A DNA stretch of 33,464 bases, taken from contig JARLIU010000175.1 of NCBI GenBank assembly GCA_031291595.1, positions 1 to 33,464 of the forward strand. Reading direction: 5' to 3'. This stretch comes from Ancalomicrobiaceae bacterium (GTDB lineage: Bacteria; Pseudomonadota; Alphaproteobacteria; Rhizobiales; Ancalomicrobiaceae). The notes beneath the pieces were generated by a model. The model was not told the DNA's origin. It saw only the letters and a list, made by a program, of their open reading frames with translations, and made no database searches. A program made the translations under genes and the position numbers. Within the stretch, counting starts at the first letter, position 1. Every line of letters begins with the position of its first letter. Below are positions 7,137-16,276 of the stretch, piece after piece.

Positions 7137-8417
7137 TCATTCGTACCTGAGCGCATCAACCGGATCGAGCTTCGCCGCCTTCCAGGCCGGATAGATCGTG
7201 GCGAGGAACGACAGCACCAAGGCCATCAGTACCGAGTAGGAGGTCTCGTCGATATGCACGTCGGCACGCATCTTGGCGAGAAAGAACATCTCCGGCGGAT
7301 AAAGCCGGGTATTGAACATCCAGGAGAGAAACTGCCTGACCTCCTCGATGTAATGGCATAACAGCAGCCCCACTCCGAGCCCGGCGAGCGTGCCGGCCGT
7401 GCCGATCGCCATGCCGACGATCAGGAAGATGCGCATCACCGAACCGCGCGTCGCCCCCATGGTTCTGAGGATGGCGATTGCCCGCGACTTGTCCTTCACC
7501 AGCATGGTCAGGCCGGCGATGATGTTGAAGGCGGCGACGATGACGATCAGCGCCACGATCATCGAGACGACGTTGCGCTGGATCTCCAGCGCGGCGACGA
7601 AGGTCGAATCGCGCACCCGCCAGTCCGACACATAGACCGGACGCTCGGCGGCCTGGATGATCAGCGGCTTCATCGCATCGAGATTGTCCGGATCGGCGAG
7701 AAAGACCTCGGCCGCCGTCACCCGGTTTTCCTGGTTGAAGAAGGCCTGGGCGGCGGCCAGCGGCATGTAGACGAAGCTCGAATCATAGGTGAACATGCCG
7801 ACTTCGAAGATTGCCTTGACCGGGAACGACCGCGTCCGCGGCGTGACGCCGAAGGGCGTCACGTTGCCGCGCGCCGTGACGATGGTGATGGGATCGCCGA
7901 GACGGAGCCCGAGGCTCTGCGCCAGGCGCGATCCGACCGCCACTCCGTCCGTGGCGTCGAAATCCGCGATCGAGCCCTGCTTGATGTTGGAGGCGACCAG
8001 TTCGACGTGATTGAGATCATCGCCCGACATGCCGCGCACCAGCGCGCCGGATGCCCCCGACGGCCCGGAAGCCAGTGCCTGACCGTCGATGAAGGCGATG
8101 GAATAGTCGACGCCCGGAATTTTCGCGATGCGCGCCTGCACGTCGCGGAAATCGGTGAACGGCGTTTCCGTCGGCTGCACCAGGATGTGGCCGTTGAGAC
8201 CGAGGAATTTGCCCAACAGTTCGGTGCGGAAGCCGTTCAGCACCGCCAGCACGGCGATGAGGGCCGCCACGCCGATCATGATGCCCAGGAACGAGGTCCA
8301 GGCGATCACCGAAATGAAGGCCTCCCGCCGGCGCGACTTCAGATAGCGCCAGCCGATCAGCCATTCGATCCAGGCAAACGGGCGGGTCCCCATCGGCTCC
8401 GCCCCGTCGGTTCCCAT
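7137..8417 (-). CDS. lolC: Lipoprotein-releasing ABC transporter permease LolC/E
   Basis: The inner-membrane permease of the lipoprotein release system, about 426 residues, a usual length. It has a first membrane helix after the conserved WRYLKSRRREAFISVI, a large periplasmic domain, and three C-terminal helices (VSMIVALIVIVAAFNIIAGL and two more) with the FtsX-type fold, ending ALRYE. There is a single permease gene rather than separate lolC and lolE, as in other Alphaproteobacteria. I chose ATG 8417 (GAGGGG 9 bases upstream). A GTG at 8465 overlapping the proS stop as GTGA is a good alternative, giving 442 residues and a translationally coupled start, and a further in-frame ATG lies at 8393. 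Confidence 0.92.
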   Translation of the reverse strand: MGTDGAEPMGTRPFAWIEWLIGWRYLKSRRREAFISVIAWTSFLGIMIGVAALIAVLAVLNGFRTELLGKFLGLNGHILVQPTETPFTDFRDVQARIAKIPGVDYSIAFIDGQALASGPSGASGALVRGMSGDDLNHVELVASNIKQGSIADFDATDGVAVGSRLAQSLGLRLGDPITIVTARGNVTPFGVTPRTRSFPVKAIFEVGMFTYDSSFVYMPLAAAQAFFNQENRVTAAEVFLADPDNLDAMKPLIIQAAERPVYVSDWRVRDSTFVAALEIQRNVVSMIVALIVIVAAFNIIAGLTMLVKDKSRAIAILRTMGATRGSVMRIFLIVGMAIGTAGTLAGLGVGLLLCHYIEEVRQFLSWMFNTRLYPPEMFFLAKMRADVHIDETSYSVLMALVLSFLATIYPAWKAAKLDPVDALRYE

Positions 8418-8461
8418 GCCCTGCGCCCCCTCAGCAAAACCGGCGACCGCCGTGGTTTCCG

Positions 8462-9784
8462 TCACGATTTTGTCCCGAGCTTGGCGAGTGCCGCTTCGAT
8501 CGTCAGCGTCGAGCGCTCGCCGGTCGCCCGCCGCTTCAGTTCCACCACCCCGTCGCCAAGGCCCTTCGGCCCGACGATCACCTGCCACGGCAGGCCGATC
8601 AGATCGGCCGTCGCGAACTTCGCCCCCGCCCGTCCGTCGGTATCGTCATAGAGAACGTCGAAGCCGGCCGCCTCGAGCTTGCCGAGGATATCGGCGCAAG
8701 CTTGGTCGGTTGCCATATCGCCCGACTTCAGGTTGATGAGCGCGACGTCGAATGGGGCAACGCTATCCGGCCAGATGATCCCGGCATCATCATGGCTGGC
8801 CTCGATGATTGCACCGACAAGTCGGGAAACGCCGACGCCGTAGGATCCTCCGTGCACCGACCTCTCGACGCCGTCCGGGCCGGCGACCTTGGCGCCCATC
8901 GGCTCGGAATACTTGGTGCCGAAATAGAAGATGTGGCCGACCTCGATGCCGCGCGCCGCCACCTGCTTGTCCGCCGGGATCGCGGCAAAGGCCGCCGCGT
9001 CGTGCTTTTCTTCCGTTGCCGCATAGAGCGACGTCCACTCGTCCATGATCGGCTTCAAGTCGCCCCTGAAGTCGGTGTCCTCGCCCGGGATCGGCAGTTC
9101 GAGCAGATCCTTGTGGCAGAATACCTGGCTTTCGCCGGTCGATGCCAGGATGATGAACTCGTGGCTCATGTCACCGCCGATCGGGCCGGAATCGGCGCGC
9201 ATCGGAATCGCCGTCAGCCCCATGCGGGAGTAGGTCCTGAGGTAGGCGACGAACATGCGCCGATAGGCCTCGCGCGCCCGTTCCTGATCGACATCGAACG
9301 AATAGGCGTCCTTCATCAGGAACTCGCGGCCTCGCATCACGCCGAACCGCGGGCGGACCTCGTCGCGGAACTTCCATTGGATATGGTAGAGGTTCAGCGG
9401 CAGATCCTTGTAGGAGCGGACATACGAGCGGAAGATCTCGGTGACCATCTCCTCGTTGGTCGGGCCGTAGAGCAGGCCGCGCTCGTGCCGATCGGTGATC
9501 CTCAGCATCTCCTTGCCGTAGACGTCGTAGCGACCCGATTCCCGCCACAGGTCGGCCGACTGCAACGTCGGCATCAGGATCTCGATGGCGCCCGCACGGT
9601 TCTGCTCTTCGCGCACGATGTCGCCGATCTTGTCCAGCACCTTCAAGCCGAGTGGCAGCCAGGAATAAATGCCGGCCGCCTGCTGCCGGATCATCCCGGC
9701 GCGAAGCATCAGCCGGTGCGAGACGATCTCGGCCTCCTTGGGGGTTTCCTTCAGGATCGGCAGGAAAAAGCGTGACAGACGCAT
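8462..9784 (-). CDS. proS: Prolyl-tRNA synthetase (short alphaproteobacterial form)
   Basis: A 440-residue class II aminoacyl-tRNA synthetase that charges tRNA-Pro. It starts [20 protein letters not shown] and has class II motif 2 ([20 protein letters not shown]) and motif 3 (GSYGVGVSR, with the ATP-binding Arg), then an anticodon-binding domain. The INS editing domain of the E. coli enzyme (572 residues) is absent, which is the normal mitochondrial/alphaproteobacterial type. ATG 9784 is preferred because GAGGG lies 4-5 bases upstream and the family begins there, although the frame is open to 10123. The lolC gene follows directly, its possible GTG start overlapping the proS stop. Upstream is the large orphan gap. 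Confidence 0.96.
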   Translation of the reverse strand: MRLSRFFLPILKETPKEAEIVSHRLMLRAGMIRQQAAGIYSWLPLGLKVLDKIGDIVREEQNRAGAIEILMPTLQSADLWRESGRYDVYGKEMLRITDRHERGLLYGPTNEEMVTEIFRSYVRSYKDLPLNLYHIQWKFRDEVRPRFGVMRGREFLMKDAYSFDVDQERAREAYRRMFVAYLRTYSRMGLTAIPMRADSGPIGGDMSHEFIILASTGESQVFCHKDLLELPIPGEDTDFRGDLKPIMDEWTSLYAATEEKHDAAAFAAIPADKQVAARGIEVGHIFYFGTKYSEPMGAKVAGPDGVERSVHGGSYGVGVSRLVGAIIEASHDDAGIIWPDSVAPFDVALINLKSGDMATDQACADILGKLEAAGFDVLYDDTDGRAGAKFATADLIGLPWQVIVGPKGLGDGVVELKRRATGERSTLTIEAALAKLGTKS

Positions 9785-11244
9785 CGTACCCTCTATCGAC
9801 ATGCGGCAGCGGCGCGATCCCAAGGGAATCCGCCAACGGACAGGACCTTCACTCAAAGCCGATGCGGGCGGGAAATACAAGCCTCGCGCTCGCGCTAGCT
9901 GGCCCGCCGTGGCGACGAACCGACGTCCGGCGCGGGCCGCCGGTCGGAATTTGGCGTCGAACAGGGTCATGGTCGATCGTGGCGTTGCTGCGGCAAGCCT
10001 TTTCGTTGCCACCGCCCCGACACTTGACCGATTGGCCTCATACCGCAGGCCAGGTTGGTGCGCTACCGCCGGCCGGCAGGCCCCTCGAGTGGACGGCAGT
10101 GGTCCTATCTGGAATGCAACCAATTTAGGCAGCTGGTCGATTGAGCAAATGCGGCAAGATCTCGTTGGAAACGCGTAGCTTGTGACGAATACTCATACTT
10201 TTACGATCGCGACGTATCGATTGGACCGCGCATTCGCATTTTTTTTGCGCTCCCCTCGCACAAAATGATGACAACAACGCAAAGGCACGTTAAAGTCCGG
10301 GTCATAAGAGGGGAACGGCTAGCGCGACGTGGTGCCGGCTGTTAAAAAAACCCCCTAATCGCGGTCTAAGTCTTGGGAGGAACAACTCCGGGCGCACATC
10401 TTATGTAGCTGCCGCGAACTACTAGGCTGTCAGGGGCCAAAATAGTTTGTTAAGGAGTTCAGACGCGTGACTACAAAAAAGCAAGGCATTTTTGCCTTGC
10501 TTTTTTTTGTCAATTCATTGCTGCAACGCAGCATAATTGCACTCAAAGATTATAAGGTACCGATCAATTCAACCAGTTCTTGGGAATACCAATCTGATAT
10601 CAATTTAAACCGCCACACATTTGCTTGATTTTCCGACTCGCCGCCCTAACGAGCCCTGCGTGGCTTGAATTGGTATGAAACAGTCGTGGTCAAATGGCCT
10701 GTCCAATCCGGCCGACCAGGCGCCCGCATACCAGCCCAATTCCGCTGCTGCGCGTGTTCGCTAATAGGAATCAACTTTCTAGCGGCAATCGCACCGCGCA
10801 CCGGCTCGACTGGCGGCCGGCCTTGCCCGATTCCTCGGCACTCAGCTGCGGCAAATTCGGCGCCGACAGTCTCCAAATCGTTGCGGCACGGTCGCGGGGC
10901 GCTTCCGCCGCCTCCGGTCGTTGAGATTTGCGACACTGTCATGTCAACGGAAAGCGTGCCTCTGCCATGCGCACGTTCGGCCGCCTTGCCTATATTGCAT
11001 TGCACAATAAGTGCGTCCGACCCGGCGCTGTCGCGCCATCGTCGTCGGAGGTCACAGCAACGTCAAACAAGGAACAACCGCTCGCCGGAGAAGAACTGTC
11101 GACGGTGGCGAGCCGTGCCGAGCCGAGCGATGGGCCTGTCGCCCGAATCGGGAAAACGGCGCAACGCCAAGCGCTTGCAAACGATTACACGGACAGCCGG
11201 CAAACCGCGGCGATCGTCCATGCGCGTCCGCGGCGCATCCGCGA
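9785..11244. other. 1.46-kb intergenic region, AT-rich core, no supported protein gene
   Basis: Between the proS start and the DUF1467 stop lies a stretch in which open frames exist on both strands but none has a recognisable domain, good codon use or a convincing start. Flanks are GC-rich; positions 10501-10620 are about 36% GC. It contains a strong intrinsic terminator (10475-10508), a second hairpin TGCTGC-AAC-GCAGCA at 10519-10533, and two short inverted matches (10565-10572 with 10665-10672; 10586-10593 with 10669-10676). A GTG-started 53-codon frame with AAGGAG ahead of it (10467-10628) runs straight through the terminator hairpin and is not called. The proS promoter must lie in the left part, but I cannot place it. 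Confidence 0.6.
10475..10508 (+). terminator. Strong intrinsic terminator (symmetric)
   Basis: A-run, GCAAGGCA (10481-10488), TTTT loop, TGCCTTGC (10493-10500), then eight T (10501-10508). The A-run before the stem pairs with the T-run, so it could work on both strands, but the longest T-run is on the plus side. No protein gene precedes it on the plus strand, so it may end a small RNA transcribed from about 10250-10470. Confidence 0.8.
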
Positions 11245-11505
11245 TCAGAACGGCATGGCTCTGAGGAAGCCCTCGAGCGTCACGCCGGCGGCCCGCAAGC
11301 TCCAGAGCGCCAGGAAAATCACGCTGGCGACCAGCGTCGTCATGATCGCCTTCTTGCGCAGCATCGGCCGGGTCGGCGCGCCCGGTTCCGAACCATGGAC
11401 GACCGAGCCTTCGTCGCTCTGGGTCCTGACGCCGATCGGCAGGATGCAGAACAACACCGTCCACCAGATCAGGAAGTAGACCGCGACCCCCGTGCCAAAT
11501 CTCAT
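11245..11505 (-). CDS. DUF1467 family membrane protein
   Basis: An 86-residue inner-membrane protein with two predicted helices (about residues 5-25, VAVYFLIWWTVLFCILPIGV, and about residues 54-72) joined by a polar loop with the family-typical GAPTRP-x-x-x-KK segment. The function of DUF1467 is unknown. Its ATG overlaps the mce stop codon (ATGA, 4 bases), so it is probably translationally coupled to mce. In related genomes, as I recall, it sits between mce and proS; here it does too, but with an unusual 1.46-kb gap before proS. Confidence 0.87.
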   Translation of the reverse strand: MRFGTGVAVYFLIWWTVLFCILPIGVRTQSDEGSVVHGSEPGAPTRPMLRKKAIMTTLVASVIFLALWSLRAAGVTLEGFLRAMPF

Positions 11506-11906
11506 GCCTGTTCCAACTCCACCAACGTCCCCTGGAAATCCTTGGGGTGCAGGAACAACACCGGCTTGCCGTGCGCGCCGATCTTCGGCTCCCCCGACCC
11601 GATGATGCGGGCGCCGGCCAGCCGCAGCCGATCGCGCGCCGCGATGATATCGTCGACTTCGTAGCAGACGTGATGCATGCCGCCGTCGGCATTCTTGTCG
11701 AGGAACCTGGCGATCGGCGAGTCCGGCCCGAGCGGCTCGAGCAATTCGATCTTGGCGTTCGGCAGATTGACGAAGATCACCCTGACGCCGTGCTCAGGCT
11801 GGTCGATCGGCTCGGACACGTCTGCCCCGAGGGTGGAGCGATAGCTCGCCGCCGCCGCGGCAAGGTCGCGCACCGCAATCGCCACATGATTCAAGCGTCC
11901 GATCAT
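11502..11906 (-). CDS. mce: Methylmalonyl-CoA epimerase
   Basis: A 134-residue VOC-fold metalloenzyme that interconverts (2R)- and (2S)-methylmalonyl-CoA in the propionyl-CoA to succinyl-CoA pathway. Start MIGRLNHVAIAV carries the first metal ligand His7; further expected ligands or active-site residues are Glu54 (KIELLEP), His79 (MHHVCYEV) and Glu130 (TLVELEQ). Typical epimerase segments GGMHHVCYEVDD and GKPVLFLHPKDFQGTLVE are present. ATG 11906 has GGGAGG 5 bases upstream. It overlaps the DUF1467 gene by 4 bases and lies 273 bp downstream of rnj. That spacer is GC-rich without a recognised element. Propionyl-CoA carboxylase and mutase genes are not in the window. Confidence 0.95.
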   Translation of the reverse strand: MIGRLNHVAIAVRDLAAAAASYRSTLGADVSEPIDQPEHGVRVIFVNLPNAKIELLEPLGPDSPIARFLDKNADGGMHHVCYEVDDIIAARDRLRLAGARIIGSGEPKIGAHGKPVLFLHPKDFQGTLVELEQA

Positions 11907-12179
11907 CACGTCCTCCCCCGAGCGGCTTTCCTCAAAACCGCGCTTCGGCTTCATGTCCGGACTTGCGGATGTCCTGCTGGCCGGCGCGTTGCCGCTGCGA
12001 TAGGCCTGCCTCAGGCGCATTGCAACCCGGCCGATGGGAGCATGCCCGTGGACGCAGGCCGAGCTCGCATGCCCGGGACATATGCCGGCCGGCCCGGCGG
12101 AGCCGCCCCGACAGGCCATTGGTTAAGCCCGATCTATGCGGCATTTGCGCGGCGACGGAGAGACGTGGCGCCTCCCCGT

Positions 12180-13868
12180 TCACACTTCGGCGATGAGCAC
12201 TTCGACGATCGGCTTCTTGCCCCAGCGCTCGCCGATGGCGGCCCTCACCGCCCGCGTCACCGAATCCGCCACCGCATCATGGTCGCGCCGCCGCGGTCGC
12301 GGCATGGATTTCAGGCAATTGTCGACGGCCTCGACCGCGATGTCGTCGAAGGAAATGCCGCGATCGTCCACTTCCGGGACGCCGATGGTGACGACGTCGG
12401 TCTCGACGGCCTGGTCGCCTTTGGCGTCGAGCACGATGGAAACCACGGCGACGCCGGCGAATCCCGCCTTGCGCCGCTCGCGGACGCCTGACTTGTCGGG
12501 CCTGACCACCAGTTTGCCGTCGCGGAACAGCCGGCCGACCCCGGCCTCGCCGATGATGGCCGCATCCCCCGGTGCCAGCCGGACGATATTGCCGTTGACC
12601 GCCTCGACCACCTCGGGCACGCCGAGGTCGCGGGCAAACCGCGCATGCACGCTCAGATGCAACGCCTCGCCATGCACCGGCACCGCCACCTGCGGCTTCA
12701 CGGCACGATACATTTCGGCAAGCTCGCCGCGGCGCGGATGTCCGGATACATGCACCAGCGCATCGCGATCGGTGATGATGCGGGCGCCCTGCCTGGCAAG
12801 CCCGTTCACCACCACTCCGACCGATTTCTCGTTGCCGGGAATGGTGCGCGACGAGAAGATGACGATGTCGTCCTTGGTGAGATTGATCGACTTGTGTTCG
12901 CCCGAAGCCACTTTGGCGAGCGCGGCGCGCGGTTCGCCCTGGCTGCCGGTCATCAGCGCCACGACCTTGTTGCGCGGCAGGTTGGTGAAGGCATCCTCGT
13001 CGAGGAAATCCGGCAGTCCCTCGAACATGCCGAGTTCGCTGGCCACATCGATCGCTCGCCGCATCGCCCGGCCCATGACCACGACATTGCGCCCGGCCGC
13101 CCGCGCGGCTTCCGCCACCGAACGCGCGCGGGCGATGTTGGAGGCAAAGGTGGTGATCGCGACGCGCGCCGGCGCCTCGGCGATGATCCTGGCCAGCGAC
13201 GTCGCCACATCGCGCTCGCTCGGGGAAGACCCCTCGCGCACCGCATTGGTGGAATCGCAGACGAGCGCCCTCACTCCTTCCGCACCGATCGCCGCCAGCC
13301 GGTCGAAATCCGTGGTCCAGCCGACGACCGGCGTCGGATCGATCTTCCAGTCGCCGGTGTGGATGACGGTGCCGGCGGCGGTGCGAATGGCAAGCGCCAT
13401 CGATTCCGGGATCGAATGCGCTACCGGCACCGCCTCGACGTCGAACGGATCGAGGTGGATGCGATCGCCGGCGGTGTAGCGGCGGATCGGAATCTCGGGG
13501 GCGTTGGGCTCGGCTTCCAGCTTGGCTTCCAGCAGTCCGGCGGCGAACGGCGTCATGTAGAGCGGCACGCCGAGCCGCGGCCACAGGTCGATCAACCCGC
13601 CGAAATGGTCCTCATGCGCATGGGTGATGATGATGCCGACAAGATTGCGCTTGTCCTTCTCGATGAACTCGATGTCCGGCAGGATGACGTCGACGCCTGG
13701 TTCATCGAATTCCGAGGCGAACGTGATGCCGAGGTCGATCATCAACCACTTGCGGTGCGCCTTCGGCCCAAATCCGTAGAGCGACAAATTCATGCCGATC
13801 TCGCCGACGCCACCCAAGGGCAGAAACACGAGTTCCGCCTCGCCCGCTTGCCGTTTCACCAATCTCAT
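12180..13868 (-). CDS. rnj: Ribonuclease J
   Basis: A 562-residue metallo-beta-lactamase/beta-CASP ribonuclease with 5'-3' exo- and endonuclease activity in RNA maturation and decay in the cytosol. The zinc-site motif HAHEDH is at residues 83-88 (His-x-His-x-Asp-His), followed by AHSIPES, HTGDWKID and the beta-CASP domain with CDSTNA, GSQGEPRAAL and the HVSGHPRRGEL segment. The C-terminal domain ends near residue 562. Length and order match alphaproteobacterial RNase J. The ATG overlaps the birA stop (ATGA), placing it at the end of the nuo-birA transcript, a gene order known from other Hyphomicrobiales. Confidence 0.95.
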   Translation of the reverse strand: MRLVKRQAGEAELVFLPLGGVGEIGMNLSLYGFGPKAHRKWLMIDLGITFASEFDEPGVDVILPDIEFIEKDKRNLVGIIITHAHEDHFGGLIDLWPRLGVPLYMTPFAAGLLEAKLEAEPNAPEIPIRRYTAGDRIHLDPFDVEAVPVAHSIPESMALAIRTAAGTVIHTGDWKIDPTPVVGWTTDFDRLAAIGAEGVRALVCDSTNAVREGSSPSERDVATSLARIIAEAPARVAITTFASNIARARSVAEAARAAGRNVVVMGRAMRRAIDVASELGMFEGLPDFLDEDAFTNLPRNKVVALMTGSQGEPRAALAKVASGEHKSINLTKDDIVIFSSRTIPGNEKSVGVVVNGLARQGARIITDRDALVHVSGHPRRGELAEMYRAVKPQVAVPVHGEALHLSVHARFARDLGVPEVVEAVNGNIVRLAPGDAAIIGEAGVGRLFRDGKLVVRPDKSGVRERRKAGFAGVAVVSIVLDAKGDQAVETDVVTIGVPEVDDRGISFDDIAVEAVDNCLKSMPRPRRRDHDAVADSVTRAVRAAIGERWGKKPIVEVLIAEV

Positions 13869-14728
13869 TCCTCCGGACGTGCCATTGCGGCGACGCCAAA
13901 ATGCACCTCGCCGGCCGCAATCGCGTGCCGGTGACCGGTATCGTCAACGACCATCAGCCGACCTTCGGCATCGATGGTCTCGAATCTGCCTCGAAAGACG
14001 CTTCCCCCGACCGCCACGGCCACCGGCCCGCCGACACCGGCGGCTCCCGCTAACCATTCCCGGCCGATTTTCTCCATGCCGCCCGGCGCCGACCAGACAC
14101 GATAGACATCCGGCCAAGCCTCCATGAGGGCTTCGAGCAGCAATTCCGCCTCGAGTCTGACGCCGAGGTCGGCAAGCGACGTGGCAGGATAGGGCAAATC
14201 CTGCGGCGCCGATACGACGTTGACACCAATGCCGATCACCACGCCCAGCAGGCCTGTGGAAAGCGGCTCGGCCTCCAGCAGGATGCCGGCGAGCTTGGCG
14301 CCGTCGACGACGACGTCGTTCGGCCATTTGAGTTCGATGCGTCCGGTCCCTCGCCCGCCGGACCGCTGCCCGTCGGCCGGCAGCGCGTCGGCGCCGTCGA
14401 GCACCAGCGAGATCGCGGCAGTCGAAACGATGCGCAGCAGCGCCCGGCGCAACGCCAGGCCCGCGACGAAGCCCAATGTTGCGGCCCTTGCCGGCGCGGC
14501 ATCGACAGTGAGAGCCAGACTGCCGGCGAAATTGCCGCGGATCGTTGCCCAGGCGCGCCCGCGCCGGCCCTTGCCCGCGGTCTGCTCCGGCGAGAACACC
14601 CACAGCCGGCCCGGATCGCCGGCCTTCAGTCGATCCATCGCTTCCCGGTTGGTGGAGCCGACGGTCGAAAACGTCACGAGGCGGTAGCCGTGTGCGACGG
14701 GCACCGCCTCGCCTGCAGACTGTGCCAT
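13865..14728 (-). CDS. birA: Biotin--[acetyl-CoA-carboxylase] ligase (no DNA-binding domain)
   Basis: A 287-residue cytosolic enzyme that makes biotinyl-5'-AMP and attaches biotin to carboxylase BCCP domains. The biotinyl-AMP loop reads AGKGRRGRAW at residues 51-60 (the GRGRRG motif with Lys in place of the first Arg) and KWPND is at 134-138. The N-terminal helix-turn-helix of E. coli BirA is missing, so this is a ligase without repressor function. About 20 low-complexity Gly/Arg/Asp residues (around 111-130) are inserted just before KWPND. Its ATG overlaps the nuoN stop by one base (TGATG), and its stop overlaps rnj. Confidence 0.93.
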   Translation of the reverse strand: MAQSAGEAVPVAHGYRLVTFSTVGSTNREAMDRLKAGDPGRLWVFSPEQTAGKGRRGRAWATIRGNFAGSLALTVDAAPARAATLGFVAGLALRRALLRIVSTAAISLVLDGADALPADGQRSGGRGTGRIELKWPNDVVVDGAKLAGILLEAEPLSTGLLGVVIGIGVNVVSAPQDLPYPATSLADLGVRLEAELLLEALMEAWPDVYRVWSAPGGMEKIGREWLAGAAGVGGPVAVAVGGSVFRGRFETIDAEGRLMVVDDTGHRHAIAAGEVHFGVAAMARPEE

Positions 14729-16161
14729 CAGAAGAACGTCTTGGCTGCGACCCCGGCGGCCGAGATCAAACTATCGCCGAAACCGACGAACAGAACGACG
14801 AACAGGCCGCTGAGCCCGAGCGCCGCCTTGAGTTCCAGCCGCATCGGCTCGAGCGCCTCACCCTCCGGCTCGTCGAAATACATGATCTTGACGATCCTGA
14901 GGTAGTAGTAGGCGGAGACGACCGACGAAACGAGGCCGATCACGGCAACGATGACGAAGCCCGCCTTGATCGCCGCCATGAACACATAGAGCTTGGCGAA
15001 GAAGCCGGCGAGCGGCGGAATGCCGGCGAGCGAGAACAGGATCATCGCCAGGAAGAAGGCGTTGACCGGCTGCACCCGCGACAATCCGGCGAGATCGGAG
15101 ATATCTTCGACCGATTGGCCCTTCCTGCGCATCGCCAGGATCGCCGCGAAGGCACCGATCGTCATGACCACATAGATCGCCATGTAGATGGCGACGCCGG
15201 AAACGCCCTCGGCATTGCCGCCGATCAATCCGACTAGCGCGAACCCCATGTGGCCGATGGAGGAATACGCCATCAGCCGCTTGATGTTACGCTGACCGAT
15301 TGCCGCGAAGGCGCCGAGCAGCATCGAGGCGACCGAGACGAAGACCAGGATCTGCTGCCAATCGTGGGCGGCCCCGGCGAACGGCCCGACCACGACCCGC
15401 ACGATCAGCGCCATGGCGGCAAGCTTCGGCGCGGCGGCGAAGAAGGCGGTCACCGCCGTCGGCGCACCCTCGTAGACGTCGGGCGTCCACATGTGAAACG
15501 GCACGGCGGAGATCTTGAACACCAGACCGGCAAGAATGAAGACGATGGCGAAGGTCAGGCCGAGCGACACGCCGTCGCCCTTGATCGCCGCAGCGATGCC
15601 AGCGAAATCGACGTGGCCGGTGAAGCCGTAGGCAAGCGACGAGCCGTAGAGCAGCATGCCGGAGGACAGCGCACCGAGCACGAAGTACTTCAGGCCTGCT
15701 TCCGTCGACTTGACGTTATCCCGATCGATGGCTGCGACGACGTAGAGCGCGAGCGACTGCAGTTCCAGGCCGATGTAGTGCGAGATGAGATCGTTGGCCG
15801 AGATCATCATCATCATGCCGAGCGTGGCGATCAGCACCAGGACCGGATATTCGACCCGCCCCCAGCGATCGCGCCGTGCCGAATCGGCCGCCATCAGCAG
15901 CGTCAGCGCCGAGCCGATCAGCGCCCAGGCCTTCATGAAGCGGGCGAAGGGATCGACGACGAAGCCGCCATTGAACGTCACCCCGCCCTTCGGCGCCACC
16001 AGCACCAGCAGGAGGACGGCAAGCAGCGCCACGAGCGACAGTCCGGTCACGAGGCCGTTCGAGGTCTCGCCGCGAAACACGCCCAGCATCAACAGGGCCA
16101 TGGCGGCGACTGCCAGAACGATCTCCGGCAGCGCCGGTGCGAAGTCGGGGATGATGGCCAC
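14728..16161 (-). CDS. nuoN: NADH-quinone oxidoreductase subunit N
   Basis: A 477-residue polytopic subunit, one of three antiporter-like proton-pumping subunits in the complex I membrane arm. Many hydrophobic helices are visible, with the conserved Lys/His segment [20 protein letters not shown], the [17 protein letters not shown] motif and an [13 protein letters not shown] stretch. I chose a GTG start at 16161 ([14 protein letters not shown]), with GAGGAG 9 bases upstream; the longer open frame adds a polar, non-membrane stretch that does not belong to the family. The 115-bp spacer to nuoM holds a 12-bp palindrome TCTGACGTCAGA (16180-16191) and a GGACCGGCC direct repeat. Confidence 0.96.
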   Translation of the reverse strand: MAIIPDFAPALPEIVLAVAAMALLMLGVFRGETSNGLVTGLSLVALLAVLLLVLVAPKGGVTFNGGFVVDPFARFMKAWALIGSALTLLMAADSARRDRWGRVEYPVLVLIATLGMMMMISANDLISHYIGLELQSLALYVVAAIDRDNVKSTEAGLKYFVLGALSSGMLLYGSSLAYGFTGHVDFAGIAAAIKGDGVSLGLTFAIVFILAGLVFKISAVPFHMWTPDVYEGAPTAVTAFFAAAPKLAAMALIVRVVVGPFAGAAHDWQQILVFVSVASMLLGAFAAIGQRNIKRLMAYSSIGHMGFALVGLIGGNAEGVSGVAIYMAIYVVMTIGAFAAILAMRRKGQSVEDISDLAGLSRVQPVNAFFLAMILFSLAGIPPLAGFFAKLYVFMAAIKAGFVIVAVIGLVSSVVSAYYYLRIVKIMYFDEPEGEALEPMRLELKAALGLSGLFVVLFVGFGDSLISAAGVAAKTFF

Positions 16162-16276
16162 GGACGTGGGCTCCTCAAGTCTGACGTCAGAACTTCCCCC
16201 GCCGGCCGCAAGGCCTGGTCGGCGGATGTCGCAAAAGTCCAGCCCGGACCGGCCCTGCAAGGACCGGCCGCGGTCT

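Noticed and set aside
10228-10250. GCGCA ... TGCGC with an internal T8 run, considered as a terminator
   Set aside because: The stem is only 5 bp and the T-run lies in the loop, not after the stem.
10665-11264. 199-codon plus-strand frame in the proS-DUF1467 gap
   Set aside because: Arg/Ser/Pro-rich with no domain, overlaps the DUF1467 3' end, and has no ribosome-binding site. The overlapping minus-strand frame 10646-11005 is equally unsupported.
16180-16191. 12-bp palindrome TCTGACGTCAGA between nuoM and nuoN
   Set aside because: Lies in an intercistronic spacer upstream of the GTG start with no promoter nearby; chance is likely.
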